A stretch of DNA of 64,000 nt from Pleionea sediminis (GCF_007570825.1 NZ_SUNB01000007.1:1-64000), one strand, 5' to 3'; numbered from the stretch's first letter, positions 1 through 8,846 are shown. Notes: generated by a model not told the origin, from the letters alone. Numbers and translations are program-made.

Positions 1-1
1 G

Positions 2-1774
2 ATGAGTGAATGGAGTTACGCCGCCAGTACCGTGAACATTTCGTCGGATAAAATGGCCGACATTTTTAAAGACGTGAATGAAAAGATTGGTGACTTTGCC
101 GCGACCGGGGGAGGCCCTGCGGCCAATGCCATTAAGCAGCTGAATTTGAATGTGGATGAGCTGATTAAGCTCTCGCCTGAAAAGCAGCTGTTAAAAATAG
201 CCGAAGGATTAGAAAGCGTTGGCTCGCAAGCGGAGAAATCCTTTTATCTGGAAGAGCTCGGAAACGATGCGACCTATTTGTTACCGCTGCTCGATAACGG
301 CGCAGAAAAACTAAAATCCTTACAAGAAGAAGCGCGCGCCTTTGGTGTGTCCATTTCGGAACTCGATGCGGCGAAAATGAAAGCGGCGGAGCGTTCGCTT
401 GAACGCGTCGGTGCACTCTGGCAAGGCTTTGGTAATCAACTGACCACCCAAGTGTCTCCGATTTTAGAAGTCATTGGTGAGCGCATAGTTCATACGGCGA
501 ACGATTCCGATGTGATGGGTGATACGGTGCGCAAAGCCTTTTATGTCGGCGCTCGCGGTGTCGGTATTTTTGCCGATGGTTTGCACGGCATTAATATTTT
601 ACTCAAAGGCGCAAAGGCGGGCGCGAATATTTTATCGCTTGGCATGGCCGAGCTTGCGGTTGGAGCGACGGAAGCTGCGGCCACGGTATTTAATGCCATC
701 ATGCAAGGCATTACCAAACCTCTTCGCTGGACGCTTGAACAGCTCGCTGAATTGCCCGGGCGAGTAGGAGAAGAAGCCGGAGCGGCGCTTAAAAAAGTTC
801 AACATTTTTCTGAAGACTTTCAAGCCAAAGTTCCGGCGTCCCTTGAAATGTTTCGAGATGCGCAAGCGGCCGCGCTTCAAGAAACCACCAACCAACTTCA
901 AACCTTATTGGCGCAAGACTTACCGTCGAAAGTCATTACGGAAAACATCGAATCCATCATGACGGAAGCGGATGAGAAAATCCGTGCAAAGATTTTGGAA
1001 ATTCGTGAATCGGAGAAAGTCGAAACGGGTTCGACGGGACCCAAAACCGATGAGCAAGAAGCCGGACGTTTTCAATCGAAACTCGAACGGATGCAAGAGC
1101 AGTGGCTCACCGAAGAAGAGTTATTGCTGCAAAAGTACGAGCGGGATCAGATGTTATTGGATCAAGCGCTCGATAAAAACTTTATCAGCGAGTGGCAGTA
1201 CTTTGATCGCAAAGAAAAGCTCACCAAAGACTACGGTAAACGCCAAGAAAAACTGGAAGCGAATTTAAATCAACAGCGCATTCAAAACACCATGCAGTTT
1301 GCGAGCAGTGCGCTGCAACTGGTGTCTTCGTTTGCGGGCGAGTCGTTTGGTTTAACAAAAACACTCGGTATTGCCGAAAGTATTATTTCTATCACAGGCG
1401 GTGTCGCCAAAGCGCTCAATAACCCCTACCCCGCGAACTTAGGTTTTGCCGCGCAAGTGGCAGCGCAAGGGGCAACCTTAGTCTCCAAAATCAAAGGCAC
1501 GAATTTGGGAAGTAGCGGAAGTTCGGTGTCACTGGGTGGCAGTGCGCCTGCCGCCCCCAGTGTTAATGCGCCTGAACGCCAGTACACGCAACTGGGCGGC
1601 TTTGAAACGCAGCAGCAAAACGTCGCGCCGGTGTATAACTTTCATTTTGAAAACTTTAACGCCCTTGATCCGATTGCCGATGCCGAGCGCTTTGCCCAAG
1701 TCGTTCGAGAAAACGACATTATTTTAGTCGACCCCAATTCGCGGAATGGACAAGAGCTTCGCGAAGCGGTTTAA
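2..1774 (+). CDS. Phage tail tape measure protein, C-terminal part (partial)
   Basis: Tape measure proteins set tail length in siphophages and help pass DNA through the host envelope. The visible 590 residues start inside the protein: the first stretch (DIFKDVNEKIGDF, then a GNDATYLLPLL-type segment) is the conserved core usually found several hundred residues in, so the first Met is probably internal and the gene begins outside the window. Ala-rich hydrophobic segments lie near residues 180-240, a charged coiled coil near 330-420, and a Gly/Ser-rich tail near 500-530. It is followed by two more tail genes on the same strand. Base composition is richer in G+C than in the cassettes downstream. 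Confidence 0.85.
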   Translation: MSEWSYAASTVNISSDKMADIFKDVNEKIGDFAATGGGPAANAIKQLNLNVDELIKLSPEKQLLKIAEGLESVGSQAEKSFYLEELGNDATYLLPLLDNGAEKLKSLQEEARAFGVSISELDAAKMKAAERSLERVGALWQGFGNQLTTQVSPILEVIGERIVHTANDSDVMGDTVRKAFYVGARGVGIFADGLHGINILLKGAKAGANILSLGMAELAVGATEAAATVFNAIMQGITKPLRWTLEQLAELPGRVGEEAGAALKKVQHFSEDFQAKVPASLEMFRDAQAAALQETTNQLQTLLAQDLPSKVITENIESIMTEADEKIRAKILEIRESEKVETGSTGPKTDEQEAGRFQSKLERMQEQWLTEEELLLQKYERDQMLLDQALDKNFISEWQYFDRKEKLTKDYGKRQEKLEANLNQQRIQNTMQFASSALQLVSSFAGESFGLTKTLGIAESIISITGGVAKALNNPYPANLGFAAQVAAQGATLVSKIKGTNLGSSGSSVSLGGSAPAAPSVNAPERQYTQLGGFETQQQNVAPVYNFHFENFNALDPIADAERFAQVVRENDIILVDPNSRNGQELREAV

Positions 1775-1802
1775 CGACAACGCACTTTAAAGAGACTTCT
1801 TA

Positions 1803-2183
1803 ATGATCACAATCAATTACACACCGCTTCGAGAAATTGTCGGTGGCCCCGGTGTTGTTGCTGGAGCGGGTGAAGTGTTCGATTACGCGCCCAAGTTTTT
1901 TGGTAAACAGTTTGAATCACTCGATGGCACGATGGTGTCGACCTTGCATCGTTATGAAACGGGTTACGCACTGCAAATCGAAGCGCAAGACGCTACGCAA
2001 ATTAAAAAATGGCGTGAGTTTGCGGCAAGCTGTACCAACGGTGAAACGTTTTCGTTTGATGCGCGAAATATTCCTGACGGTCCCGACTCGGTTATTACCT
2101 GCCGCCTGGTGAAAAACTCTTACAAAGAATCGCGGTTTGGGGCGTATTTAAGTCCGTCCTTTAAAGTCATTCGAGTGAGTTAA
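1803..2183 (+). CDS. Phage minor tail protein
   Basis: A 126-residue protein lying between the tape measure and the tail-tip protein, the usual place for a minor tail or distal-tail component in siphophages. It has no signal peptide or membrane segment and looks like a compact beta-rich domain (EIVGGPGVVAGAGEVFDYAPKFFG near the N-terminus, ending in SPSFKVIRV). The start is 28 bases after the tape-measure stop. The assignment rests mainly on gene order; the exact family is not recognised. Confidence 0.65.
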   Translation: MITINYTPLREIVGGPGVVAGAGEVFDYAPKFFGKQFESLDGTMVSTLHRYETGYALQIEAQDATQIKKWREFAASCTNGETFSFDARNIPDGPDSVITCRLVKNSYKESRFGAYLSPSFKVIRVS

Positions 2184-2200
2184 TTTCTTTAAGGAAAATC

Positions 2201-4606
2201 ATGTCTGAAATTTTTCTCAATGAAGTGCGCTCGAACTCGCAGTCGATTGCGACCGTTATTAAGTTTGATTTTACCGAGCCCTTATTTATCACAACGCATG
2301 TTACGAGTGGCTTGCCAAACACGACGCTTCAAGGCTCTCTCATTCCGAATACCTCTGTTTCGCAAAAATTAAATTCGGATGAGTCGCGTGCGGAAATTGG
2401 CTCGATAAGTTTTACTGTTTTGGATTTAGGATTAAGCACTGAATTGAAAGCGCGGTTTGATAATAACGAAGGGTTAAAGCGGGTGCCGGTTGAGGTTTAT
2501 CGCGGCAAAGTCGGCACCGACTTTGCTGACTTTCTGCTGATTCAAACGCAACTGATTGATAACTCCATTTCGATGGGTGATGGTCGTTATCGGTTTCAAT
2601 GTTCCGACATTCAGCGCAGCGCTAAAAAACAGATTTTTGATGTGGCGGAAACCACGATAACGCAATCGGTGTTACCGAGTGATGACGTGATGTCGGTTGT
2701 CTCAACCGAAGGCTTTGAGTTTTGTGAGCACACGTCAAGCTTTGGCGATGCACCGAATGAAACGGTGCTCTATTTAAAACTCAAAAACGGCGATGATTTT
2801 GAAATCGTAAGAGTGACCGGAAAAACGGAGAATCAATTTACGGGCATTACGCGCGGGTTGTTTTACACCACGCCACTGACCTTTGAGTTTGATGACAGCG
2901 GTGAGGAAGACGACCAAATTACGGTAATGGAATACGTGTATTTAGAAATGCCCATGCCCGCGATGGTGTATGCGCTCTTAACGGGTGACATTATCGGCGG
3001 CGGCTCTCTGCCTGAACGTTGGCATTTAGGCATTGAGGAGCGTTGGGTGAATCGTGACTCGTTTGAAAACGTCGGTGAAGATTGGTTTGATCCGAATAAT
3101 TATTTACTCGGTTTGATTTATCGTTTTCAGGATTTGGAAAAAACCGAAGGGAAAAGTTTTATTGAGCGGCAGCTGTTACGGATGATTGCGTATTTACCGA
3201 TTGGTGCCGAAGGTGCGTTATCCTTAAAACGTCTATCGCGGGTGATTGCGCAAACCGATTACACGCAAACCTTAAATGCCTCGAACATCATTCGTTATTC
3301 CGATTTAAGGTATCAATTATCGAAGGTGAAAAACCTCATCGACATTCAATGGAATTTTGTGTCCATTCCAAATCAGGCCGAAGGCTATTCCCGGCAGTCA
3401 ATACTCCTGTCGGAAACGAGTCGTGAGTTTAATCGTGGTTACGATACCTTATCGATAAAACTCAAAGGGCTTCATAACTCGCGGCAAACGACCTCAACCC
3501 TGCGACAACTCTTAGCGGCATTTCGGGACAGGTATTCGTTTCCACCGTTTGAATTGGATTTGGATTTACTGCCAACGGTGTTTGGTTTGCAAGTGGGGGA
3601 AACGGTGCGTGTGGACTTGCCAACCATCACTGACCCGACCACCGATGCCCCGCTGAATCGTGTGTTTGAAGTTCAACAAGTGAAAACGAATCTTATCGAT
3701 GGGCGCGTCAGTGTAAAGCTTTTTGCTTCCTCAAGAGCGCTTGAAGAAGCGCCCGACGATGGTTCGGACTCAACACTCCCCGACAGTTGGTACAGCGAAC
3801 AAGGCACCGATGCGAGTACGCTTTTGAGTATCGACAGTGATGGATTTTTAACTTTAGACGGAACCCTCACCGGGAACCCCGACACGCGCACTTGGTACTT
3901 TGTGCTGGGGGATTTAACGGTGCCGAATGGTCGCACCTTAACGATTGAAAACAATGTGGGTTTGGCGGTGATGGGCTATTTTCAGAATGATGGTTTGGTG
4001 CGTGCGAAAAGTACCGAAGGAAATTCGAACTTTATCGGAACCACCATTGGCGGCGCGCAAGTCACCTATCGGATTGCCGATGGTCAGCCGGTTATTGATT
4101 ATGGCAGTCGGCCGCAGATGAATGGTCTCAACGATACCTTGCCGGATTTAACCATTCAGAATAATTCGGGAACCTTATCGGGCATTCCAGAAGACATGCG
4201 TGGGACGGTTGGCGCTCAAGGCGGGCGCGCTTGGAATCGTCAAACGAATGCGTTTGTTGATGGCGGGCTTGGCGGATTCGGTGGAGGTTCTTTGGTTTTA
4301 GTATCACGAGGTTCGGGTGTCGGTGTTTCCGGCCTTTATGATTTATCGGGTGAGGGAGGCGCGCAGGGCGTTGATGCGTCTCCGATTTCTGCCGGTTCTG
4401 GGGGCGGGGGCGCGCCAGGATCGCTCGTTATTTTAATCGATGGTAATACGAATAATTACCCGGTGCTCAACGGTAAAGTCGTTGCGCAATTTGGATTGAG
4501 TCCAACACCCAATCTAGTGAATGATTTTGGGCAAGGCAAAGCCTTCGGCGTGATTGATTTAGGGATGAATAATGCTCGGGTGGTTTATGTGCCTGTCAGC
4601 ACGTAA
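2201..4606 (+). CDS. Phage tail-tip / baseplate hub-like protein with Gly-rich C-terminus
   Basis: An 801-residue protein preceded by an AAGGAAA ribosome binding site. Residues 1-500 resemble baseplate hub or tail-tip attachment proteins, with alternating beta segments and an aromatic-rich middle (ERWHLGIEERWVNRDSF near 275). From about 530 to the end it changes character: a domain starting near DSWYSEQGTDASTLL, then Gly-rich stretches (GGLGGFGGGS, GSGGGGAPGS) as in receptor-binding or fibre tips. It is the last recognisable phage gene; no lysis, fibre-assembly or integrase gene follows before the cassette array. Role in host contact is inferred from position and layout. Confidence 0.7.
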   Translation: MSEIFLNEVRSNSQSIATVIKFDFTEPLFITTHVTSGLPNTTLQGSLIPNTSVSQKLNSDESRAEIGSISFTVLDLGLSTELKARFDNNEGLKRVPVEVYRGKVGTDFADFLLIQTQLIDNSISMGDGRYRFQCSDIQRSAKKQIFDVAETTITQSVLPSDDVMSVVSTEGFEFCEHTSSFGDAPNETVLYLKLKNGDDFEIVRVTGKTENQFTGITRGLFYTTPLTFEFDDSGEEDDQITVMEYVYLEMPMPAMVYALLTGDIIGGGSLPERWHLGIEERWVNRDSFENVGEDWFDPNNYLLGLIYRFQDLEKTEGKSFIERQLLRMIAYLPIGAEGALSLKRLSRVIAQTDYTQTLNASNIIRYSDLRYQLSKVKNLIDIQWNFVSIPNQAEGYSRQSILLSETSREFNRGYDTLSIKLKGLHNSRQTTSTLRQLLAAFRDRYSFPPFELDLDLLPTVFGLQVGETVRVDLPTITDPTTDAPLNRVFEVQQVKTNLIDGRVSVKLFASSRALEEAPDDGSDSTLPDSWYSEQGTDASTLLSIDSDGFLTLDGTLTGNPDTRTWYFVLGDLTVPNGRTLTIENNVGLAVMGYFQNDGLVRAKSTEGNSNFIGTTIGGAQVTYRIADGQPVIDYGSRPQMNGLNDTLPDLTIQNNSGTLSGIPEDMRGTVGAQGGRAWNRQTNAFVDGGLGGFGGGSLVLVSRGSGVGVSGLYDLSGEGGAQGVDASPISAGSGGGGAPGSLVILIDGNTNNYPVLNGKVVAQFGLSPTPNLVNDFGQGKAFGVIDLGMNNARVVYVPVST

Positions 4607-4871
4607 AAAGCTGCGATAGTACTGGGTCAATTCGCACTTGCTTATGTGAGACAGTAAATTTTTCTTTCATACTAAGTTTAGCGGTCCGTACTTTTTCGGT
4701 AGTGATTTTCAAAATTCTGTAAGTCTTTGATTTAAATATTTTAATTTTCGGTTAAGGAATGAGCTAGGATATTATAACGCGCAGCGGTCCGCTTTTTGTC
4801 CTTCAAAAGAGAGTTGTGAATTGTTTATAGGCCTGTTGTGGCAACGGTTTCAGTTAGATGTGTTAAAATGA
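4607..4871. other. Non-coding spacer between prophage tail and cassette array
   Basis: No credible gene. The motif AGCGGTCCG followed by CTTTTT occurs twice (near 4680 and 4783). The second copy forms a short palindrome (AGCGGTCCGCT) before a T-run and may be a weak terminator for the tail genes. No integrase gene or recognised attI site is visible here. Confidence 0.5.
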
Positions 4872-4920
4872 ACTTAATTTATTAAACGGTTCTTAGGGTC
4901 CGTTTAACCCAATGTTAAGC
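4872..4920 (+). other. Degenerate attC-like site at the left edge of the cassette array
   Basis: The sequence ends in GTTAAGC (4914-4920), a perfect GTTRRRY integron core, 10 bases before the first cassette start codon. The preceding bases fold back: CTTAA pairs with TTAAG, and TTAAACGG pairs with CCGTTTAA around a short loop. The left core would be ACTTAAT instead of the expected GCTTAAC, so the site looks decayed or hybrid. It could also be the remains of an attI site. Confidence 0.45.
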
Positions 4921-4930
4921 GAAAAAGAAG

Positions 4931-5416
4931 ATGCAACGAGCAGAGGAAATAGAAGTATCCAAAATTGGAGATATTGTGAGTGCAATATTCTCTGAGCCCG
5001 CTGTTGCCTATCAGGATTACTCGGACTTTGATTCTGAGTTGAAGCAATATAAAACTGAAGAAGCCTTGTTACGCGGTATTAGCAGTGCAATTGATGGCAA
5101 TGCTCACTCTGCGAATTTTTCGATATATTACCCGGAGGCAAAAGGCTACTTTTTCTCAGAAAGGAAGTCACTTAATCCCGCAAAGTGCAACGGAGCAACT
5201 TTTCGCTATGTGGCGAGCGGATGGGGTCTAATCCAATTGCAAATCGATTTAAAAAACAAACTTAAACCAGCGGTAAGTGTTTCAGTTAATTCACAAAAGC
5301 GTGCTGAGGCATGGTTTCAAACTTACCCAGAATTTAAAGAGCCTTCCCTCTGGGAATGGAAGTATGTAGAGAAACAGGCAAGGCGTATCATTCGGGTCCT
5401 GAAACAATGCGCTTAA
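4931..5416 (+). CDS. Cassette 1: hypothetical protein, 161 aa
   Basis: First gene of the cassette array. Its ATG lies 10 bases after the GTTAAGC core at 4914, the tight spacing typical of cassettes. The product has no signal peptide or membrane helix and is rich in aromatic residues (NFSIYYPEAKGYFFSERK near residue 63; EPSLWEWKYVEKQARRII near the C-terminus). The stop codon overlaps the left core of the next attC site. I do not recognise the family. Any promoter would have to be upstream in the spacer or inside the cassette. Confidence 0.7.
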   Translation: MQRAEEIEVSKIGDIVSAIFSEPAVAYQDYSDFDSELKQYKTEEALLRGISSAIDGNAHSANFSIYYPEAKGYFFSERKSLNPAKCNGATFRYVASGWGLIQLQIDLKNKLKPAVSVSVNSQKRAEAWFQTYPEFKEPSLWEWKYVEKQARRIIRVLKQCA

Positions 5417-5510
5417 CAAGCGGCTGTACCGGACAAATTTTCGCTGTCACCTTTTTTGCGTGGCAAAAAAGCCGCCATCAAAAATTTGCTCGGTGAGCCG
5501 GGCGTTAGGA
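5411..5510 (+). other. attC site 1 (about 100 bp)
   Basis: The left core GCTTAAC (5411-5417) and right core GTTAGGA (from 5504) bracket a long imperfect hairpin. TAAC pairs with GTTA, CGGCT with AGCCG, ACCG with CGGT, and CAAATTTT with AAAATTTG; the apical part pairs a T6 run with an A6 run. The spacing mismatches are as in folded attC sites. The right core also supplies the AGGAG ribosome binding site of cassette 2. Confidence 0.8.
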
Positions 5511-5516
5511 GTACAG

Positions 5517-5894
5517 ATGAACCTGGCTGAAGTGTTGATAAAAGCTAGTGATAATGAGCTGGAATTCGAAACAGCAATTTCGTGGGCCTCTGAGCAAGGA
5601 TATAGCCTGGTTGAGTTTGTGAATGATTTCGCTATTGAATTGGCGAGAGGGTATCGTGATTCAAAATATGATTACGAGTTTTGTGACGGCGCAGCAAATT
5701 GGTTGTCTGCTTTTATGACAGAAAAGAAGTTTTTGGAATCAAATTGCAACACGATTCCTTCACCGGCATGGGATATATATTTGGCCTTTGATGAGGGTGA
5801 ATATCAACACAGAGGTGACGCTGATGACGTTGTTCCTCATGAGAAATATACAATGCCTAGAATATTGGAAATATTAAACAGTGAAAACTCCTAA
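5517..5894 (+). CDS. Cassette 2: hypothetical acidic protein, 125 aa
   Basis: The start at 5517 (MNLAEVLIKAS) is chosen because an AGGAG from the attC core sits six bases upstream; a longer reading frame from 5460 runs through the attC hairpin and is unlikely. The product is acidic, with no signal peptide or transmembrane segment (EFETAISWASEQGYSLVEF; AFDEGEYQHRGDADDVV near the C-terminus). I do not recognise the family. The stop overlaps the left core of attC 2, so the cassette is compact. Confidence 0.7.
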   Translation: MNLAEVLIKASDNELEFETAISWASEQGYSLVEFVNDFAIELARGYRDSKYDYEFCDGAANWLSAFMTEKKFLESNCNTIPSPAWDIYLAFDEGEYQHRGDADDVVPHEKYTMPRILEILNSENS

Positions 5895-5954
5895 CAAAGT
5901 ACGGCTGCAAGACCTCCGCACAAAGTGCTCCGGCATCAGCGTACGACGTTAGGC
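5889..5954 (+). other. attC site 2 (about 66 bp)
   Basis: Left core TCCTAAC (5889-5895) and perfect right core GTTAGGC (5948-5954). Inside them GTAC-G-GCTG pairs with CAGC-GTAC, leaving one unpaired G: the extrahelical base that marks the recombined strand in attC sites. Confidence 0.8.
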
Positions 5955-5986
5955 GGTCGCACCAGAGTTCAACGTAAGGTAGCTTT

Positions 5987-6613
5987 ATGGGTACATATGT
6001 ACATTATTCTCTAGGGCAAAAGGATGGTATAGAGAGTATTGTCTTTGAGAATCTCCATAATTTAATTAAGTGCATGGATAATTGTCGAATCAAATACCCA
6101 GAAGACTATAACGAGTCTATTTATAGAATGGCGTGCCATATGAACAAGCATGGCCCTTCATCTCTCAGCGTTGATTCTAGCGAAGAGGCTGCGCTTATTG
6201 ATAGGGTTGTAGACGAATTGATTATGTATGAAGAGTTGAGTTCAGTCACGGGTGTTGAATATTCATTATTTGAAAAGATTGATACCTCAATGATGAAATT
6301 ATTCAGATATGCCGACAGTTTAAAGACAGTGCTGCCCGATAGCTCGAATCATGCTCAAAGAATCTATAATACGCTCCTATTTGATGGAATGTCGATCGCA
6401 AAGTGTAGCGGTCATAAATATGAGTCTGATGATGGTGTATATAAGATCTCCTGGGTTCTACCGAGTGAAATTGAAGATCTAATAAAGGATCTAGCACCTA
6501 TTACCAGAATAAAAGAGTGGGAAAATGAGCAAGAGAGTGGTGTCTTTTATCTATATGATGCTTTGTGTAAAGCAGGGAGAAAAGGCAGCGCATTGGTGGT
6601 TGAAATTGCATAA
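5987..6613 (+). CDS. Cassette 3: hypothetical protein, 208 aa
   Basis: Starts 33 bases after the attC 2 core and ends inside attC 3. The product is mostly helical by appearance, without export signal (MGTYVHYSLGQKDGIESIVF at the N-terminus; SGVFYLYDALCKAGRKGSAL near the end). The middle is acidic (SSEEAALIDRVVDELIMYEE). I do not recognise the family. Its low G+C content contrasts with the phage genes upstream, as expected for an acquired cassette. Confidence 0.7.
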   Translation: MGTYVHYSLGQKDGIESIVFENLHNLIKCMDNCRIKYPEDYNESIYRMACHMNKHGPSSLSVDSSEEAALIDRVVDELIMYEELSSVTGVEYSLFEKIDTSMMKLFRYADSLKTVLPDSSNHAQRIYNTLLFDGMSIAKCSGHKYESDDGVYKISWVLPSEIEDLIKDLAPITRIKEWENEQESGVFYLYDALCKAGRKGSALVVEIA

Positions 6614-6664
6614 CAATCGCTTCAAAGGTGACGCCTGGCGGCGCACTTTAAGCGGGCGTTATAA
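6608..6664 (+). other. attC site 3 (about 57 bp)
   Basis: Left core GCATAAC (6608-6614) and right core GTTATAA (6658-6664). CGCTT pairs with AAGCG, and an AAAG/CTTT stem follows. It is the shortest site of the array; cores are slightly off consensus but complementary to each other. Confidence 0.7.
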
Positions 6665-6676
6665 CTAGGAGCACTC

Positions 6677-8020
6677 ATGGTTCGAGCCTTAAGCTTAATG
6701 TTCATATTATTTCTTAGTGTTGGTTCACATGCGTTTGATGTCGAAGCCTTCAAAAATGGAATGTCGAAACAGGGGGGGGTATACAATGATTTTACCTCTC
6801 AAAAAGAGATCACGATTCTGTTTACAGAGGGCAGAGTAAGTGAATCCAATAAACGACTTAAGGCCTTAATCCCTGATTCTAAAAAAACCATATATGATTA
6901 TTTCATACTGGGAAATATGCTATTTCAAAGCGATTTTGATGCAAGTTACAAACTCATGCTCGAGGCGGAGAAAAAAGAACCAGAAAATCCTTATGTGATG
7001 TTTGAAAGAGGGATTCACGAGCATAGATTAGGTAACTACTCTTTGGCTCTTGCATATTATGAAAAATTTCGTGAGAGTAACATTTTCAATGACAATCCCA
7101 TTGTAAGTGCATATATGACGCATGCATACCTGCTGACTGATCAAGCCGAAAAGGCTTTTTCGTCATGGGAAGAAGCGGACTTTGGTAGGAATCATACATC
7201 AATAGAAAAAGCCATGTATCCAATCTTCTCTGATCAGAATCAGGAGAAAAGGCGGGAATTGCTGATATCGGAAATCAAAGCAGGAGAAAAGCTTAAATTA
7301 TGTGATTTGTATCAACTAGACTCAGAATGGGAGATCGACTGGTGGAATTATCGGCCGAAGAAAGAATATCTAAAGTACGATGTCGATCTGGCATCAGAAA
7401 TACTAGAAAATGACTCCTTGAATGAGAAATACTTTAGCCTATGCAGCTCAAATGAAAATATAGATGATCAAGCGTATGTTGAGCGGCTACGCGAGATAGG
7501 GCTGTTTAAGAAAAATGCTAGATTGCCTGAATCTTCTACTTTGATTTACGAAGTATTAAAGAAGCTTATCTCGTCAAAGTCGATGAAGCCGGCAGAGTTT
7601 CTTGAGAGATATGAAGGGCAACTAGTCAAATTTACGAAACGTCACCCCGCTGATAGAAAGTATTTTGATGTTTTGGCGTTCCTGTATGCGAATGTTGGCG
7701 ATCAAGAAAAACTCAAAGAAATTGATCGTTACGGATGGAAAGAACTAAAAATTGAGAAGTATGCCTTGAGCTTTCTTGCTGGGATAGAACCTCAGTCAGC
7801 GGAGTTCAAGACATTTTTACTTGAGGCGTTAAAAGACTTTCCTTTAAATGCATCATTAAACCAATATCGCCTAGCTATTGAAGTAAAAAATAAAGAAGAG
7901 GCTTTATTAAAATTCGTAGCGTCCCAGTTCGCAAACGTAAAGAATAATTGGTCAGGGCCATATAGGCTAAATGATTATATGGCAAGTCTGAGGTATGAGC
8001 TTGATAGGCTGGAAAAGTAG
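6677..8020 (+). CDS. Cassette 4: exported TPR-like repeat protein, 447 aa
   Basis: Preceded by AGGAG five bases before the ATG. Residues 1-19 form a signal peptide (MVRALSLMFILFLSVGSHAF), so the product is probably periplasmic. Helical pairs between about 60 and 160 look like degenerate tetratricopeptide repeats (IYDYFILGNMLFQSDFDASY; YVMFERGIHEHRLGNYSLAL; YYEKFRESNI), with more helical repeats toward the C-terminus. TPR proteins usually scaffold protein contacts; a specific role cannot be named. At 1.3 kb it is unusually long for a cassette gene. The stop touches the left core of attC 4. Confidence 0.75.
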   Translation: MVRALSLMFILFLSVGSHAFDVEAFKNGMSKQGGVYNDFTSQKEITILFTEGRVSESNKRLKALIPDSKKTIYDYFILGNMLFQSDFDASYKLMLEAEKKEPENPYVMFERGIHEHRLGNYSLALAYYEKFRESNIFNDNPIVSAYMTHAYLLTDQAEKAFSSWEEADFGRNHTSIEKAMYPIFSDQNQEKRRELLISEIKAGEKLKLCDLYQLDSEWEIDWWNYRPKKEYLKYDVDLASEILENDSLNEKYFSLCSSNENIDDQAYVERLREIGLFKKNARLPESSTLIYEVLKKLISSKSMKPAEFLERYEGQLVKFTKRHPADRKYFDVLAFLYANVGDQEKLKEIDRYGWKELKIEKYALSFLAGIEPQSAEFKTFLLEALKDFPLNASLNQYRLAIEVKNKEEALLKFVASQFANVKNNWSGPYRLNDYMASLRYELDRLEK

Positions 8021-8092
8021 TTATAACAAGGCGCTGCTGTCGGACGAATTTTCCGCTACGCTCCAAATTTGCCGCAGAGCGCGGCGTTAAGT
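8020..8092 (+). other. attC site 4 (about 73 bp)
   Basis: Left core GTTATAAC (8020-8027) and perfect right core GTTAAGT (8086-8092). GCGCTGC pairs with GCAG-AGCGC, and GAATTT with AAATTT further in. The inner part (CGGACGAATTTTCCGCT) resembles attC 1 (CGGACAAATTTTCGCT), so the two sites may be related. Confidence 0.8.
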
Positions 8093-8097
8093 GCTAT

Positions 8098-8394
8098 ATG
8101 GAAATCAACCACGTCTTAAGTGTTGAAGTATTACGGGATGGAGGTTCGCTTGTTGTGAGCTTTCAGTCAGATGACTCCTGTGAATACTGGTTAATGTTTC
8201 CGATAGAAAGTTTTGACTTGAAGAGTCCAGTATTTAAAGAACCTGTTTTAGTGAATAGAACAACAAGTATTGAAGTCGGTTTAAGTTACAACAGTGCACA
8301 GGCATGGCTAAATCGACTTGCTACTTTTATAGTTGAACCTGAACAAAAAAAAGTATTAAGCAAGATGCAAGGTATTGTAAATGAAAACACTTAA
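8098..8394 (+). CDS. Cassette 5: hypothetical protein, 98 aa
   Basis: Last gene of the array, with ATG six bases after the attC 4 core. Beta-rich appearance (VLSVEVLRDGGSLVVSFQSD; STSIEVGLSYNSAQAWLNRL), no export signal. I do not recognise the family. No attC follows: the 170 bases downstream lack paired cores, so this cassette is either truncated or fixed at the end of the array. Function unknown. Confidence 0.65.
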   Translation: MEINHVLSVEVLRDGGSLVVSFQSDDSCEYWLMFPIESFDLKSPVFKEPVLVNRTTSIEVGLSYNSAQAWLNRLATFIVEPEQKKVLSKMQGIVNENT

Positions 8395-8564
8395 ATAGAT
8401 GCTGACAAAAACGCTCTGCTTAAGGAATTGTAATGTATTTTTTCCAGTTAAAATTTACTATCCTTATTGAGATATCACTTACAAAGTCATCCGTTAATCT
8501 CGTTAACGATCAACTAGCTTATCAATTAAGATCACTCGTGTAACTTGAAGCAAGGAAGTAGGTT

Positions 8565-8783
8565 ATGCGTAAAACGGATTTTCAGAATAGATCATTCAGA
8601 CGGACGTCTCGATATATACAAAAAGGAAGGTACTGGTATTTCAAAACACGAGAGGGAGATCTTTTAGGTCCTTTCGAAGATATTCAAACATTGCTAAAGA
8701 TGGAATGGGATTATATTTCGCTTATGGACCAGCATGTTAACTCAACAATTTACCACCAAGCCTTAACTGCTGGATTACCTTAG
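8565..8783 (+). CDS. Small DUF6316-like protein, 72 aa
   Basis: A small basic N-terminus is followed by YWYFKTREGDLLGPFEDI, a pattern I associate with the small DUF6316-type proteins of marine gammaproteobacteria (function unknown; recalled, not searched). It is preceded by GGAAGTAGGTT and followed two bases after the stop by repeat R1a. It may be an original chromosomal gene left of the integration hotspot rather than mobile cargo. No attC or tRNA feature separates it from cassette 5. Confidence 0.6.
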   Translation: MRKTDFQNRSFRRTSRYIQKGRYWYFKTREGDLLGPFEDIQTLLKMEWDYISLMDQHVNSTIYHQALTAGLP

Positions 8784-8784
8784 C

Positions 8785-8836
8785 GGAAACAGAATAATGT
8801 TGCCTAAAATATGTTGTTTTTTGGGGTATATTTTGG
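8785..8836 (+). repeat. Direct repeat R1, copy a
   Basis: Imperfect copy of 11048-11097 (both start GGAAACAGA, share TGCCTAAAAT, then TTTTTGGGG and ATATTT). Copy a ends in two TTGGGG-type blocks. On the minus strand these read as CCCCAAAATATACCCC directly downstream of a tRNA 3' end, the layout seen at att sites of P4-type integrases. Confidence 0.7.
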
Positions 8837-8846
8837 GGAAAATGAA

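Larger units (their letters stand above)
4914..8394 (+). mobile_element. Integron-type gene-cassette array without a visible integrase (CALIN-like)
   Basis: Five short genes on the same strand, each starting a few bases after a GTTRRRY-like core, are separated by sites with the imperfect inverted-repeat architecture of attC (R''-L'' ... L'-R'): 5411-5510, 5889-5954, 6608-6664 and 8020-8092, about 100, 66, 57 and 73 bases long. All genes are of unknown function and AT-rich, as usual for integron cassettes. No intI gene lies in the window; the upstream neighbour is a prophage tail operon. It may be a cluster of attC sites lacking integrase, or the distal part of an integron split by prophage insertion. 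Confidence 0.8.

Noticed and set aside
5460-5516. Upstream extension of cassette 2
   Set aside because: It would be translated through the attC hairpin; the start with AGGAG at 5517 is better.
8395-8564. Possible fifth attC after the last cassette (GTTAACG-type sequences near 8500)
   Set aside because: No complementary left core or L''/L' pairing could be found.
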